DNA from: Mesorhizobium sp. B2-7-2 | Lineage (GTDB): Bacteria > Pseudomonadota > Alphaproteobacteria > Rhizobiales > Rhizobiaceae | Direction of reading: 5' to 3' | NCBI RefSeq assembly: GCF_006440775.1 | Contig: NZ_VFTZ01000014.1 | Coordinates: 107,186-171,185, forward strand | Length of the DNA: 64,000 bases | Part shown: piece after piece, positions 26,286 to 35,022 of the stretch | Position numbering within the stretch: the first letter of the stretch is position 1 | Layout of the letters: the number at the start of each line of letters is the position of its first letter | Translations under genes and position numbers: made by a program | Notes under the pieces: generated by a model | Told to the model about the DNA's origin: nothing | Databases searched by the model: none | Seen by the model: the letters and a program-made list of their open reading frames with translations, nothing else

Positions 26286-26930
26286 TTGGCGTTGAGCGTT
26301 CAGAAACGCCGCGAAAAACAGAAGGCGGAGCTTCGCTCCGAACTGGTCGCGGCGGCTCACAAGCTGGTCCAGGAAGAAGGCTATGAGGGCCTGACCATCC
26401 GCAAGCTCGCCAAGCGGGTCGGCTACGCGCCGATGTCGGTCTATTCCTATTTCGCCGACAAGCAGGACATCCTGTTCGCGCTCGCCGAAGACGCCTTCGA
26501 AACGCTCGCCCGCCGCATTGAGGAGCATCCCGCCGACGATCCGATCGAGGCGCTCAAGGCGGTGATGACCGAATATGCCGCCTTCGGGCTCGGCAACCCA
26601 AATGAATACCGCACCGTCTTCATGACCGAGAAGACCAAGCTGCCCGAAGGACGCAGCTACGAGGAGATGGAAGAAGGCAATCCGGCCATGAAGGTGCTGA
26701 TCAAACGCGTCGAGGCCTGCGTTGCCGCCGGCAGGCTCAAGGGCGACCCGCGCGCCATTGCCACCATGCTGTGGACCGTGGGCCACGGCACGATTTCGCT
26801 CTTGATCACCTTTCCCTTCTATCCATTCGGCGACGCCCAGGCGTATGTGAGGCGCATGTGCGATTTCACGCTGGCGGGGTTGCAGGCGCAGGATATTCCG
26901 CCACTGACCGCAACGCCCATCAACTGCTGA
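26286..26930 (+). CDS. TetR family transcriptional regulator
   Basis: 214 residues from TTG 26286 preceded by AAAGGCAGG. N-terminal HTH (ELVAAAHKLVQEEGYEGLTI, then KLAKRVGYAPMSVYSYFADK) is canonical TetR; the rest is an all-helical ligand domain. Lies downstream of the acyl-CoA cluster and upstream of a small exported protein, and shared CGTAC-type sites suggest it regulates at least the latter. Ligand might be an acyl-CoA. Confidence 0.9.
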   Translation: MALSVQKRREKQKAELRSELVAAAHKLVQEEGYEGLTIRKLAKRVGYAPMSVYSYFADKQDILFALAEDAFETLARRIEEHPADDPIEALKAVMTEYAAFGLGNPNEYRTVFMTEKTKLPEGRSYEEMEEGNPAMKVLIKRVEACVAAGRLKGDPRAIATMLWTVGHGTISLLITFPFYPFGDAQAYVRRMCDFTLAGLQAQDIPPLTATPINC

Positions 26931-27001
26931 TCTCTTTGATCATCGGCTCGCATCGCTTCGCCTGATTTGCGGCGGCGAATTGCTGTGTTCAAAAAAATTT
27001 G

Positions 27002-27074
27002 TCGTACGCGTACAGATTCCTCCTTGAATTCCGACTTCATTAACCGTATTTGTACGCTGTATCGTACGTGTACG
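27002..27074. promoter_or_regulatory. CGTAC-rich operator cluster before the small exported protein
   Basis: Contains TCGTACGCGTACAG (27002-27015, core GTACGCGTAC a perfect palindrome), TACGCTGTA (27053-27061, reverse complement of the site before the TetR gene) and TCGTACGTGTACGA (27062-27075, near-perfect palindrome). The density and symmetry indicate a repressor-binding region. The start codon follows at 27099. Confidence 0.55.
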
Positions 27075-27098
27075 AAAAAGATTGACTGGAGACGGAAA

Positions 27099-27329
27099 AT
27101 GAAGAAGACCATCCTTGCACTCGCCACCGTGCTGGCTTTCTCGGGTACCGCTTTCGCTGGCGCAAGCCAGCCGGCCAAGCACGCCCCCGCGGCTTGCGCT
27201 CAGACCAACGCCAGCGTGAAGCTCGACTGCACCTCGACCGGTTCGGTCGAAAAGGCCGACGCCGCCAAGACGACGAAGAGCCCGCGGCTCGGCATCGATG
27301 TCAGCCCCTGGTTCGTGCCCGGCCTCTAG
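27099..27329 (+). CDS. Small exported protein, DUF680-like
   Basis: 76 residues from ATG 27099 after GGAGACGG. A clear Sec signal peptide (MKKTILALATVLAFSGTAFA, cleavage after Ala-20) precedes a short polar mature part with two Cys, TSTGSVEKADAAKTTKSPRLG, and a hydrophobic end DVSPWFVPGL. Size and layout recall the small Mesorhizobium-specific DUF680 family; assignment is tentative. Function unknown, periplasmic. Followed by a strong terminator and preceded by TetR-type operators. Confidence 0.8.
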   Translation: MKKTILALATVLAFSGTAFAGASQPAKHAPAACAQTNASVKLDCTSTGSVEKADAAKTTKSPRLGIDVSPWFVPGL

Positions 27330-27359
27330 AGCACTGTTGGCAAGACTTCGAACGAAAAC

Positions 27360-27383
27360 GGGCGGCATTTGGCCGCCCTTTTT
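27360..27383 (+). terminator. Rho-independent terminator after the small exported protein
   Basis: GGGCGGC (27360-27366), loop ATTTG, GCCGCCC (27372-27378), then five T. A textbook stem plus U-tract 30 bp after the stop. Confidence 0.85.
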
Positions 27384-27418
27384 CGTTTCTGCCCGCGCCC
27401 CTGAGGACCTGCTCGAGC

Positions 27419-27643
27419 CTATTTCTTGCGCGGTTTCGTTCCTGCGGCAGTCTTGGCCTTACTCTGCTTTGCCGGCCCGCCGGGGATGGAAGTGCCGGTG
27501 ATCGATACCGGATCGCTGGCTGGAAATGTGTCCTCGAGGCCTTCCTCGAGTTCCTCTTCCTCGACCTCGTGGCGCCGCTCGTGCTCCAGCGAACGGACTG
27601 CAGCTGTCTTCTTGGATGACTTCGGCGCGGATTTGGACGGCAT
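27419..27643 (-). CDS. Small stress-type protein with DTFPASDPVS motif
   Basis: 74 residues from ATG 27643 (MPSKSAPKSSKKTAAVRS). Lysine-rich ends flank an acidic middle (RRHEVEEEELEEGLEDTFPA) and the SDPVSITGTS segment that recurs in short alphaproteobacterial proteins of unknown function. No signal peptide or helices for membranes; probably soluble and disordered. A perfect EcfG-type promoter lies 27 bp upstream, so expression in the general stress response is expected. Confidence 0.8.
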   Translation of the reverse strand: MPSKSAPKSSKKTAAVRSLEHERRHEVEEEELEEGLEDTFPASDPVSITGTSIPGGPAKQSKAKTAAGTKPRKK

Positions 27644-27669
27644 CGGCAATCTCCCTCGCAAGCCGCAGA

Positions 27670-27694
27670 AACGGCATGGACTGGCGATGGTTCC
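27670..27694 (-). promoter_or_regulatory. EcfG (general stress) promoter for the small DTFPASDPVS protein
   Basis: On the minus strand GGAAC (27694-27690), 16 bp spacer, CGTT (27673-27670): an exact match to the alphaproteobacterial EcfG consensus. It ends 27 bp before the ATG at 27643. Confidence 0.75.
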
Positions 27695-27715
27695 TTGGAA
27701 CCGACGCCGCGAAGC

Positions 27716-28300
27716 TCAGTTCGCCGCGTCGCCTGCCGCTTCCGACAGCAGAGTAAAAACATAGTCCGAGAAGGAACGCCAGCATTCCACCCGGAACGCA
27801 TCGGCCGCGCTGCGCAGCAGCACGATCTCGGATTTGCCGAGAATGGTGCGCGAGGCAGCACCGACCGGGAACGCCTCGAGCGATAGGTCCTGCGGGCAAC
27901 CCGAATTGACCGTCGCCGCGGCCGCCGGCCCGACAACGGAGATCGCGACATTGCGGTGCGAGATGCCGACCGCCGAATGCAGCACCGTCACCTTGGCGCA
28001 GTCGGCGAGCGGATCCTTGCGCGCCTCGTCGATGATCATCCATTCGTCGGGCCCGAGCCACAGCGCCGTGCGCCCGTCCTTGGTCGCCGAAGTCTTGGGC
28101 TTTGTCGGCAGCGTGAGGCCGAGCGCCTTGGAAAGCGCGGCAAGCGAAGCTTGCGGCGCGCGCAGCGAGATGCGTTCGGCCGGCGGCAGCACCTCGACCT
28201 TGACGCCCGATGCCGACAGCGTGCGGCCGGCAAGCGCCGGCCGACGCTCGACGGAGGCGGACACAGCAGCGGCTTTTGTCTTGGCGGCGGCCTTAGCCAT
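27716..28300 (-). CDS. soxG: Sarcosine oxidase subunit gamma
   Basis: 194 residues, matching the small gamma subunit of heterotetrameric sarcosine oxidase, a GcvT-like half. LWLGPDEWMIID and SHRNVAISVVGPAAAATVNSG are family features. With alpha, beta and delta it oxidises sarcosine to glycine, transferring the one-carbon unit to tetrahydrofolate and producing H2O2. Overlaps soxA by 8 bp. Its N-terminal Ala/Lys-rich extension is poorly conserved. Confidence 0.9.
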   Translation of the reverse strand: MAKAAAKTKAAAVSASVERRPALAGRTLSASGVKVEVLPPAERISLRAPQASLAALSKALGLTLPTKPKTSATKDGRTALWLGPDEWMIIDEARKDPLADCAKVTVLHSAVGISHRNVAISVVGPAAAATVNSGCPQDLSLEAFPVGAASRTILGKSEIVLLRSAADAFRVECWRSFSDYVFTLLSEAAGDAAN

Positions 28301-31286
28301 TGAGGCGTTCTCCCTTCTCGTCGACGAACACCATGCCGGTGACTTCCACCTCGATCGTGCCGTTCGGCATCGGCACGTAGAGCGTCTGGCCCATGCGGTC
28401 GCGGCCGCCGGCGACGAGCGCCAGCGCGATCGAGCGGCCGCAATTCTCCGACCAGTAGCTGGAGGTGACGTGGCCGATCATCTTCATCGGGATCGCCTGC
28501 TTCGGGTCCGCGACGATCTGCGCGCCCTCTTCCAGCACGACCTTCGGGTCCTTGGTCTTTAAGCCGACCAACTGCTTGCGGCCCTTGGCTACAAGGTCCG
28601 GCCGGGTCAGGCCGCGGATGCCGACGAAATCGGTCTTCTTCTTGCCGACCGCCCAGTCGAGCCCGGCATCGTTCGGCGTCACCGTGCCGTCAGTATCCTG
28701 GCCGACGATGATGTAGCCCTTTTCGGCGCGCAGCACGTGCATCGTCTCGGTACCGTAAGCAGTCGCGCCATGCTTCTGGCCTTCGGCCCACAACGCTTCC
28801 CAGACAGCCTCGCCGTAGTCGGCCGGCACGTTGACCTCGAAACCGCGCTCGCCGGTGAAGGACATGCGGAACAGCCTTGTCGGCACACCACAGATCTTGC
28901 CCTCGCGCACCGACATATGCGGCATCGCCTCGTCCGACATGTCGATGCCGTCGACCAGCGGCGCGATGATGTCGCGCGACTTGGGACCTTGCACGGCAAT
29001 GACAGCCCATTGCTCGGTGATCGAGGTCAGCCAGACATTCAAGTGCGGGAACTCGGTCTGGAGGTAGTCCTCCATGTGGTTCATGACGCGCGGCGCGCCG
29101 CCGGTGGTCGTCGTTACGTGGAAGCGATCGGGCGCCAGCCTGCCGACGACGCCGTCGTCATAGATGAAGCCGTCTTCGCGCAGCATGATGCCATAGCGGC
29201 AGCGGCCGGTTTCCAGCTTCTCCCACGGATTGGTGTAAAGCAGTTCCATGAACTTCGCCGCGTCCGGACCGACCACCTCGATCTTGCCCAGCGTTGACGC
29301 GTCGAACAGGCCGGCGGCCTTGCGCACCGTGACGCATTCGCGGTCGACGGCGGCATGCATGTCCTCGCCCGCCTTGGGGAAATACCAGGCGCGCTTCCAG
29401 TGGCCGACATCCTCGAACACGGCACCATGCGACGCCGCCCAGCCATGCGTTGCCGTGCGCCGGGTCGGGTCGAACAAGGCGCCGCGCGCGTGGCCGACGA
29501 TCGAGCCAAACGTCACCGGCGTGTAGGGCGCGCGGAAGGTGGTGAGGCCGACCTGCGGGATCGGCTTGCCGAGCGTCTCGGCGGCGATCGCCAGGCCGTG
29601 CATGTTCGACGTCTTGCCCTGGTCGGTCGCCATGCCGTTGGTGGTGAAGCGCTTGACGTGCTCGATCGAATGCATGCCTTCATGCACCGCCTGGCGGATA
29701 TCCTTGGCGGTGACGTCGTTCTGGAAATCGACAAAGGCCTTGACCGTTGTGCCCGGGCCGGCGCCAGGCGCGGCGCCCAGCATGCCGCGCGACCAGCTCT
29801 CGCCGGCATCGACCTTCGGCTTGGCGCCCTTGCCAGCCTTGCCGCCGGCCTCCTTCGCTGCCTTCGCGCCGGCCGCATAGGCCTCGTCGACTGAAGCGGC
29901 CAGCCCGTCGGTGCCGCAGCAGGTGCCGACCGAGACGCAGTCCTGCGCATAGGTGCCGGGCACGAAGCGCTTGGTCGCGTCGTTGAAGGCGACCTTGCCG
30001 CGCGATTGCGAGAACAGATGCACCGACGGCGTCCAGCCGGCCGACATGAGGATCGCGTCGACCGGGATGGTGCGCTCGCCGCCGCCATTCTTCGGCTGCA
30101 CGGTCATTGACGACACACGCAATTTGCCGCCGGCGCTGACCACCGCACGGCCGAAATTGATCTCGATGCCGAGCGCCCTTGCCTCGTCGATCACCGGACC
30201 GGCCGGGTTATCGCGCAGGTCGACGATCGCCGCGATGTTGATGCCGGCCTTCTTGAGGTCGATCGCGGCGGCGTAAGCGGAGTCATTCGCCGTATAGACG
30301 CCGATATTCCTGCCGACCGCGACGCCATAATGGTTGAGGTAGGTGCGCGCCGCTGAAGCGAGCATCACACCCGGACGGTCGTTGTTGGCAAACACCATGT
30401 GGCGCTCGATGGCGCCGGTGGCGATCACGACGCGCTTGGCGCGAACCTGCCACAGGCGTTCTCGCGCAAGCTCCCGGCCCGGGCTCTTGAGATGGTCGCT
30501 GACCCGCTCGACCAGTCCGACGAAGTTCTGCGCGTAATAGCCGAAGGCAGTCGTGCGCGACAGCACGCGCACATTGTCCATCGCCTTGAGCTTCGCGATC
30601 GCCGCTTGCGCCCATGCATAGCCGCCTTGGCCGTCGATCCTGGCCCCGCTCTCGAAGCGCAGGCTGCCGCCGAACTCGGCTTGCTCGTCGGCGAGGATCA
30701 CCCGCACGCCGGTTTCAGCCGCGGCGAGCGCGGCCGCGATGCCGGCGGCGCCGCCGCCCAGCACCAGCACCTCGCAATGCGCGTAGCGCGCCGCATAGTG
30801 GTCGGGATCCGGCTTGTCCGGCGAAACGCCGAGACCCGCGGCAGCGCGGATCTTCGGCTCGTAGAGATCCTTCCAGGCCCATTTCGGCCACATGAAGGTC
30901 TTGTAGTAAAAGCCGGCCGAAAACAGCGGCGAGGCAATGTCGTTGAGGGCCCCGACATCAAAGGCAAGCGACGGCCAGCGGTTCTGCGAGTTGGCCGTCA
31001 GCCCGTCATAGAGCTCCTGCACTGTCGCCCGCACATTCGGCGTCTTGCGCGCATCGTCGCGCACGATCTGCACCAGCGCGTTGGGTTCTTCCGCGCCGGC
31101 CGACAGGAAGCCGCGCGGACGGTGATATTTGAACGAGCGGCCGACCAGGTGCACGCCGTTGGCGAGCAGCGCCGAGGCCAGCGTGTCGCCCTCGATGCCG
31201 ATATACGGCTTGTCGTCGAAGCTGAACGAGGCGGTCTTCGCCTGGCTGAGGCGACCGGCACCGGAAATGCGGAAGGCGGCGTTCAT
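28293..31286 (-). CDS. soxA: Sarcosine oxidase subunit alpha
   Basis: 997 residues, full length. An N-terminal 2Fe-2S-ferredoxin-like part (YIGIEGDTLASALLANGVHL, YHRPRGFLSAGAEEPNALV) is followed by an NAD-binding Rossmann unit (VLVLGGGAAGIAAALAAAET) and, from about residue 600, a GcvT-like folate-binding region (TATHGWAASHGAVFEDVGHW to the end). Main catalytic/electron-transfer subunit. Overlaps soxD by 4 bp. Confidence 0.95.
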   Translation of the reverse strand: MNAAFRISGAGRLSQAKTASFSFDDKPYIGIEGDTLASALLANGVHLVGRSFKYHRPRGFLSAGAEEPNALVQIVRDDARKTPNVRATVQELYDGLTANSQNRWPSLAFDVGALNDIASPLFSAGFYYKTFMWPKWAWKDLYEPKIRAAAGLGVSPDKPDPDHYAARYAHCEVLVLGGGAAGIAAALAAAETGVRVILADEQAEFGGSLRFESGARIDGQGGYAWAQAAIAKLKAMDNVRVLSRTTAFGYYAQNFVGLVERVSDHLKSPGRELARERLWQVRAKRVVIATGAIERHMVFANNDRPGVMLASAARTYLNHYGVAVGRNIGVYTANDSAYAAAIDLKKAGINIAAIVDLRDNPAGPVIDEARALGIEINFGRAVVSAGGKLRVSSMTVQPKNGGGERTIPVDAILMSAGWTPSVHLFSQSRGKVAFNDATKRFVPGTYAQDCVSVGTCCGTDGLAASVDEAYAAGAKAAKEAGGKAGKGAKPKVDAGESWSRGMLGAAPGAGPGTTVKAFVDFQNDVTAKDIRQAVHEGMHSIEHVKRFTTNGMATDQGKTSNMHGLAIAAETLGKPIPQVGLTTFRAPYTPVTFGSIVGHARGALFDPTRRTATHGWAASHGAVFEDVGHWKRAWYFPKAGEDMHAAVDRECVTVRKAAGLFDASTLGKIEVVGPDAAKFMELLYTNPWEKLETGRCRYGIMLREDGFIYDDGVVGRLAPDRFHVTTTTGGAPRVMNHMEDYLQTEFPHLNVWLTSITEQWAVIAVQGPKSRDIIAPLVDGIDMSDEAMPHMSVREGKICGVPTRLFRMSFTGERGFEVNVPADYGEAVWEALWAEGQKHGATAYGTETMHVLRAEKGYIIVGQDTDGTVTPNDAGLDWAVGKKKTDFVGIRGLTRPDLVAKGRKQLVGLKTKDPKVVLEEGAQIVADPKQAIPMKMIGHVTSSYWSENCGRSIALALVAGGRDRMGQTLYVPMPNGTIEVEVTGMVFVDEKGERLNG

Positions 31287-31579
31287 TTCGAGGCTCCGGG
31301 CAGCTTCGCGGGCTTCGGCTCGCCGGCCTTGTAGGTCATGACGAACCTGTCGGTGACCGTGTCGCGCACCGCGTTGAAGAAGCGCGCGCAGCCATGGATG
31401 TGCCGCCAGCGCTCATAGATGACGCCCTTGGGGTTGGCGCGGATGAAGAAGAATTTCTCGAAATCGTCGTCGCTCTCGGCGGCAATGTTGGTCGGGCGCG
31501 CGATATGCGCCTCGCCGGCATTGCGGAATTCGAGTTCCGGGCGCTCTTCCTCGCAATAGGGGCAGCGGATGAGAAGCAT
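31283..31579 (-). CDS. soxD: Sarcosine oxidase subunit delta
   Basis: 98 residues. N-terminal MLLIRCPYCEEERPELEF, with Cys residues that bind zinc in the delta subunit; FFIRANPKGVIYERWRHIHG is strongly conserved and includes the basic/His segment at the interface. Lies between soxB (71-bp gap) and soxA (overlapping), the standard soxBDAG order. Confidence 0.95.
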   Translation of the reverse strand: MLLIRCPYCEEERPELEFRNAGEAHIARPTNIAAESDDDFEKFFFIRANPKGVIYERWRHIHGCARFFNAVRDTVTDRFVMTYKAGEPKPAKLPGASK

Positions 31580-31650
31580 CTGGGTATCCTAAAACTTGTC
31601 GTGACCGGCGCACGCGCCGGCTAAGTGAAAGCAAATCGGCTGAACCATCA

Positions 31651-32904
31651 TCAGTGCGCCACAGCCGCCGCGGCCGCCTCGTCGATGAGACGTCCAGTGC
31701 GGAAACGCTCGAGCGTGAAAGGCGCGTTGATCGGATGCGGCTCGTCCTTGGCGATCGTGTGCGCAAAGACGTTGCCCGAGCCGGGCGTCGCCTTGAAGCC
31801 GCCCGTGCCCCAGCCGCAATTGACGTAAAGCCCCTTGACCGGTGTCTTCGCCAGGATGGGCGAGCGGTCGGGGGTCACGTCGACGATGCCGCCCCAGGAG
31901 CGCAGCATCTTCATGCGGGTGAAGATCGGGAACATCTCGCAGATGGCGTCGAGCGTGTGCTGCAATATGTGCAGGCCGCCGGTCTGCGAATAGGAGACAT
32001 ACTGGTCGGTGCCGGCGCCGATCACCAGCTCACCCTTGTCGGACTGCGAGATATAGGCGTGCACCGTGTTCGACATCACCACGCAGGGCACCACCGGCTT
32101 GACGGGCTCCGACACCAGCGCCTGCAGCGGATAGCTTTCGAGCGGCATGCGCACGCCCGCCATGTTCATGATGACGGAGGAATGGCCGGCGGCGACCACG
32201 CCGACCTTCTTGGCGCCGATGAAGCCGCGCGTCGTCTCCACGCCGCTGACCGCGCCATTGGCCGCGCGCTTGATGCCGGTGACCTCGCAGTTCTGGATGA
32301 TGTGCACGCCGCGCGCCGAAGCCCCGCGCGCATAGCCCCAGGCGACCGCGTCGTGGCGCGCCGTGCCGCCGCGGCGCTGCAGCGCGGCGCCCATCACCGG
32401 ATAGCGCGCCTCCCTGGAGATGTTGAGCGGCGGGCAGAATTCCTTCGCCTGTTCGGGCGTCAGCCATTCATTGTCGATGCCGTTGAGGCGGTTGGCATGG
32501 ATGTGGCGCTTGAACACCTGGATGTCATGCACGTTGTGCGCCAGCATCATGACGCCGCGCGGCGAATACATGACGTTGTAGTTGAGCTCCTGGCTGAGCC
32601 CGTCCCACAGCTTCAGCGCATGGTCGTAGATGCCGGCGCTCTCATCATAGAGGTAGTTGGAGCGGATGATGGTGGTGTTGCGGCCGGTGTTGCCGCCGCC
32701 GAGCCAGCCCTTTTCCAGCACCGCGATGTTGGTAATGCCGTGCTCGCTCGCCAGATAATAGGCCGTCGCCAGGCCGTGTCCGCCGGCGCCGACGATGATG
32801 ACGTCGTATTCCTTCCTCGGCTCGGGCGACGTCCATTGCTCTTCCCAGCCTCTGTGGCCGCGCATCGCCTCGCGGGCAATGGCGAATACCGAGTATTTCT
32901 TCAC
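31651..32904 (-). CDS. soxB: Sarcosine oxidase subunit beta
   Basis: 417 residues from GTG 32904 (KKYSVFAIAREAMRGHRGWE), which has GCGAGG about 7 bp ahead and matches the usual beta-subunit N-terminus; an ATG further up adds non-conserved residues. FAD-binding DVIIVGAGGHGLATAYYLAS and, in RRGGTARHDAVAWG, the His that carries the covalent FMN in characterised enzymes. This subunit holds the sarcosine dehydrogenation site. First gene of soxBDAG; folD/purU/glyA, often linked elsewhere, are not in view. Confidence 0.95.
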   Translation of the reverse strand: MKKYSVFAIAREAMRGHRGWEEQWTSPEPRKEYDVIIVGAGGHGLATAYYLASEHGITNIAVLEKGWLGGGNTGRNTTIIRSNYLYDESAGIYDHALKLWDGLSQELNYNVMYSPRGVMMLAHNVHDIQVFKRHIHANRLNGIDNEWLTPEQAKEFCPPLNISREARYPVMGAALQRRGGTARHDAVAWGYARGASARGVHIIQNCEVTGIKRAANGAVSGVETTRGFIGAKKVGVVAAGHSSVIMNMAGVRMPLESYPLQALVSEPVKPVVPCVVMSNTVHAYISQSDKGELVIGAGTDQYVSYSQTGGLHILQHTLDAICEMFPIFTRMKMLRSWGGIVDVTPDRSPILAKTPVKGLYVNCGWGTGGFKATPGSGNVFAHTIAKDEPHPINAPFTLERFRTGRLIDEAAAAAVAH

Positions 32905-33117
32905 GTTAAGCCTCGCGCCAGTAGCTTTCGCGGATTTGCGGCCGGGCATCCCTGCCCCGGCTTGCGAGGTGTATCACTAGCGAAACCGCGTCGCCATCCT
33001 TGCGCTGTTTGCGACGGCGCTTGCCGTTTTGCGCCACGGTCAAAAACGAAGCGTCTGCTCTGGCTTCCGTGGCTCCGTTCGGCGACACTCCTGCCGCGTG
33101 ATGCTGGGGGGATGACA

Positions 33118-33486
33118 ATGGGTAATGCCTGGTGGAATCTGACCCTGCGCTTCCTGCTGGAACTTGCAGCGCTGCTTGGACTCGGCATGGTCGGCTGGAG
33201 CTTTGCCGTCGGGTTCAGCCGTTGGATTCTTGCCGTCGCCTTGCCGCTCGTCGCGGCGGTGCTGTGGGGCACTTTCGCCGTGCTCAATGATCCGAGCCGG
33301 TCGGGTCGAGCTCCGGTGCCGGTGCCCGGCGCCCTCAGGCTGGCGCTGGAACTTGTCATCCTGTGCGGCGGCGCCGCGGGATTCTATCTGGCCGGTCACG
33401 CGGCCATTGGCATCGTCATGGCTCTGCTGATTGCCTTCAGCTACGCCTTCTCGCTGGACCGGCTGGCTTGGCTGTTGCGGCAGTAA
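33118..33486 (+). CDS. DUF2568 (YrdB-like) small membrane protein
   Basis: 122 residues from ATG 33118, six bases after GGGGGG; the frame is open far upstream only as the antisense of soxB. Four hydrophobic helices (about 8-27, 35-52, 70-90, 95-115) with the conserved LWGTFAVLNDPSRSG between helices 2 and 3 and a PVPVPGALRLALEL stretch. Function unknown, inner membrane. Divergent from soxB across a 213-bp region in which no clear operator was found. Confidence 0.85.
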   Translation: MGNAWWNLTLRFLLELAALLGLGMVGWSFAVGFSRWILAVALPLVAAVLWGTFAVLNDPSRSGRAPVPVPGALRLALELVILCGGAAGFYLAGHAAIGIVMALLIAFSYAFSLDRLAWLLRQ

Positions 33487-33588
33487 GGCAATGGCGCCTT
33501 TGCCGGTTTCGGGTGGCCGCCGTAATCCTCATCTGCGACCAAGCATCCAACCGCCGGCAAGCCCGGTACAAAGGAAGGATGCAAAGAC

Positions 33589-34347
33589 ATGTTCACGCTT
33601 ACAAACCAGGTCGCCATCGTCACCGGCGCGAGCTCCGGCATCGGCCGCGCCACTGCCAAACTGTTTGCCGAGCAAGGCGCAACCCTGGTTGTCGCGGCCC
33701 GGCGTCAGGCCGAGCTCGACGCGCTCGTCGGCGAGATAGAAGCGGCCGGCGGCACGGCAGCCGCGCTTGCCGGCGATGTAAGGGACGAGGCCTACGCGAA
33801 GGCGCTCGTCGAATTCGCCGTCGCGAGATTTGGCGGCCTCGACATCGCCTTCAACAATGCCGGCGCCGTCGGCGTGATGGGGCCGGTGACCGACATGGCG
33901 CCAGCCACCTGGCACGAGACGATGGACACCAATCTGACCAGCGCCTACCTCGCCGCAAGGCACCAGATACCGGCCATGCTGGAGCGCGGCGGCGGCTCCC
34001 TGATCTTCACCTCGAGCTTCGTCGGCTACACCGCCGGCATGCCGGGCATGGCGGCCTACGCCGCTGCCAAGGCCGGACTGATCGGCCTGACGCAGGTGCT
34101 CGCTGCCGAATACGGTCCGCGAGGACTGCGCGTCAACGCGCTGCTACCCGGCGGCACCGACACGCCCGGCGCAACCACGACCACGCCCGAGGCGCGCGCT
34201 TTCGTCGAAGGCATTCATGCATTGAAGCGCATGGCGCAGCCGGAAGAGATCGCCCGCTCCGCGCTTTACCTTGCCTCGGATGCGTCGAGCTTCACCACCG
34301 GAACCGCGCTGTTTGCCGATGGCGGTGTCTCGATCAACCGGACGTGA
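33589..34347 (+). CDS. SDR family oxidoreductase (glucose 1-dehydrogenase-like)
   Basis: 252 residues: TGASSGIG cofactor loop, FNNAGAVG, active-site Ser in FTSSFVG, YAAAKAG Tyr-Lys pair, and DTPGATTTTPEARAFVEGIH before the C-terminal GTALFADGGVSI. NAD(P)-dependent, cytoplasmic; substrate unknown. Stands between two small genes without obvious operon partners. Confidence 0.9.
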   Translation: MFTLTNQVAIVTGASSGIGRATAKLFAEQGATLVVAARRQAELDALVGEIEAAGGTAAALAGDVRDEAYAKALVEFAVARFGGLDIAFNNAGAVGVMGPVTDMAPATWHETMDTNLTSAYLAARHQIPAMLERGGGSLIFTSSFVGYTAGMPGMAAYAAAKAGLIGLTQVLAAEYGPRGLRVNALLPGGTDTPGATTTTPEARAFVEGIHALKRMAQPEEIARSALYLASDASSFTTGTALFADGGVSINRT

Positions 34348-34457
34348 GGAGATTTGACGGGGCATGCCGCTGCCGGCCAACCGAAAAAGTCGCGGGGCGG
34401 CCTTGCAATCCGCTCCGATTTGACGATTTTCGTTCCCGTCGAAATCGGACCGGAACG

Positions 34458-34844
34458 ATGCTGCTGATCAGAACCTATGTTGCCCAGAGTGCCATCGAAG
34501 GGGTCGGGGTCTTCGCCGCCGAGCCGATCCGCAAGGGCGCTTCGATCTGGCGCCTCGATCCGGATTTCGACCGGCTGATCCCGCTGGAGAAATATGAAGC
34601 CGCATCTCTGCATCTCAAGGAACTGCTCGACCGCTACGCCTATCCGAGCCCGGACAAGCCCGGCTTCATGGTCTATGAGGTGGACAATGGCCGCTTCATG
34701 AATCACTCCGAGCGGCCGAATACCGATTTCTCGCAATATGGCGGCGCCACGGCCATTCGCGACATCGCTGCCGGCGAGGAAATCACCTGCGATTATGGTG
34801 AGTTTTTCGAGGACTTTGCGCGCCACCATCTGACGACCGCGTAG
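34458..34844 (+). CDS. SET-domain protein (putative lysine methyltransferase)
   Basis: 128 residues from ATG 34458 (MLLIRTYVAQSAIEGVGVFA). Compact SET domain with IEGVGVFAAEPIRKGASIW, the SAM-binding NHSERPNTDF and the catalytic-Tyr segment AGEEITCDYGEFFED. Such short bacterial SET proteins lack the pre/post-SET zinc clusters. It may methylate a lysine of a bacterial protein, possibly of the ribosome (rpsU follows 178 bp later), which is speculation. Confidence 0.85.
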   Translation: MLLIRTYVAQSAIEGVGVFAAEPIRKGASIWRLDPDFDRLIPLEKYEAASLHLKELLDRYAYPSPDKPGFMVYEVDNGRFMNHSERPNTDFSQYGGATAIRDIAAGEEITCDYGEFFEDFARHHLTTA

Positions 34845-35022
34845 CGCGAGCAAACATGCGGGCGCAGTGCTCGGGTTTTTGATGCCGTTTCGCGCAATCA
34901 AAGGTGGACATCCCAGCCTGATTCTGCTATCAGCCGCCACAATTCGCGGTGCAATTCGCCGCGGAGGCATGTCAGCTATGGCTGTTTGCCTAATGATTTC
35001 AAACCCGAAGACAGGATTGCCC

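Noticed and set aside
32905..33117. Glycine riboswitch or folate-type leader upstream of soxB
   Set aside because: No conserved core or tandem aptamer structure could be recognised.
31654..33120. Very long open frame on the plus strand opposite soxB
   Set aside because: Antisense shadow of a clear soxB; residue make-up is Arg/Ala/Asp-rich with no domain. Only its 3' end, from ATG 33118, is a real gene (DUF2568).
33363..34457. Long plus-strand frame running into the SET-domain gene
   Set aside because: The part before 34458 is in a wrong frame relative to the SDR and DUF2568 genes; only the SET portion is real.
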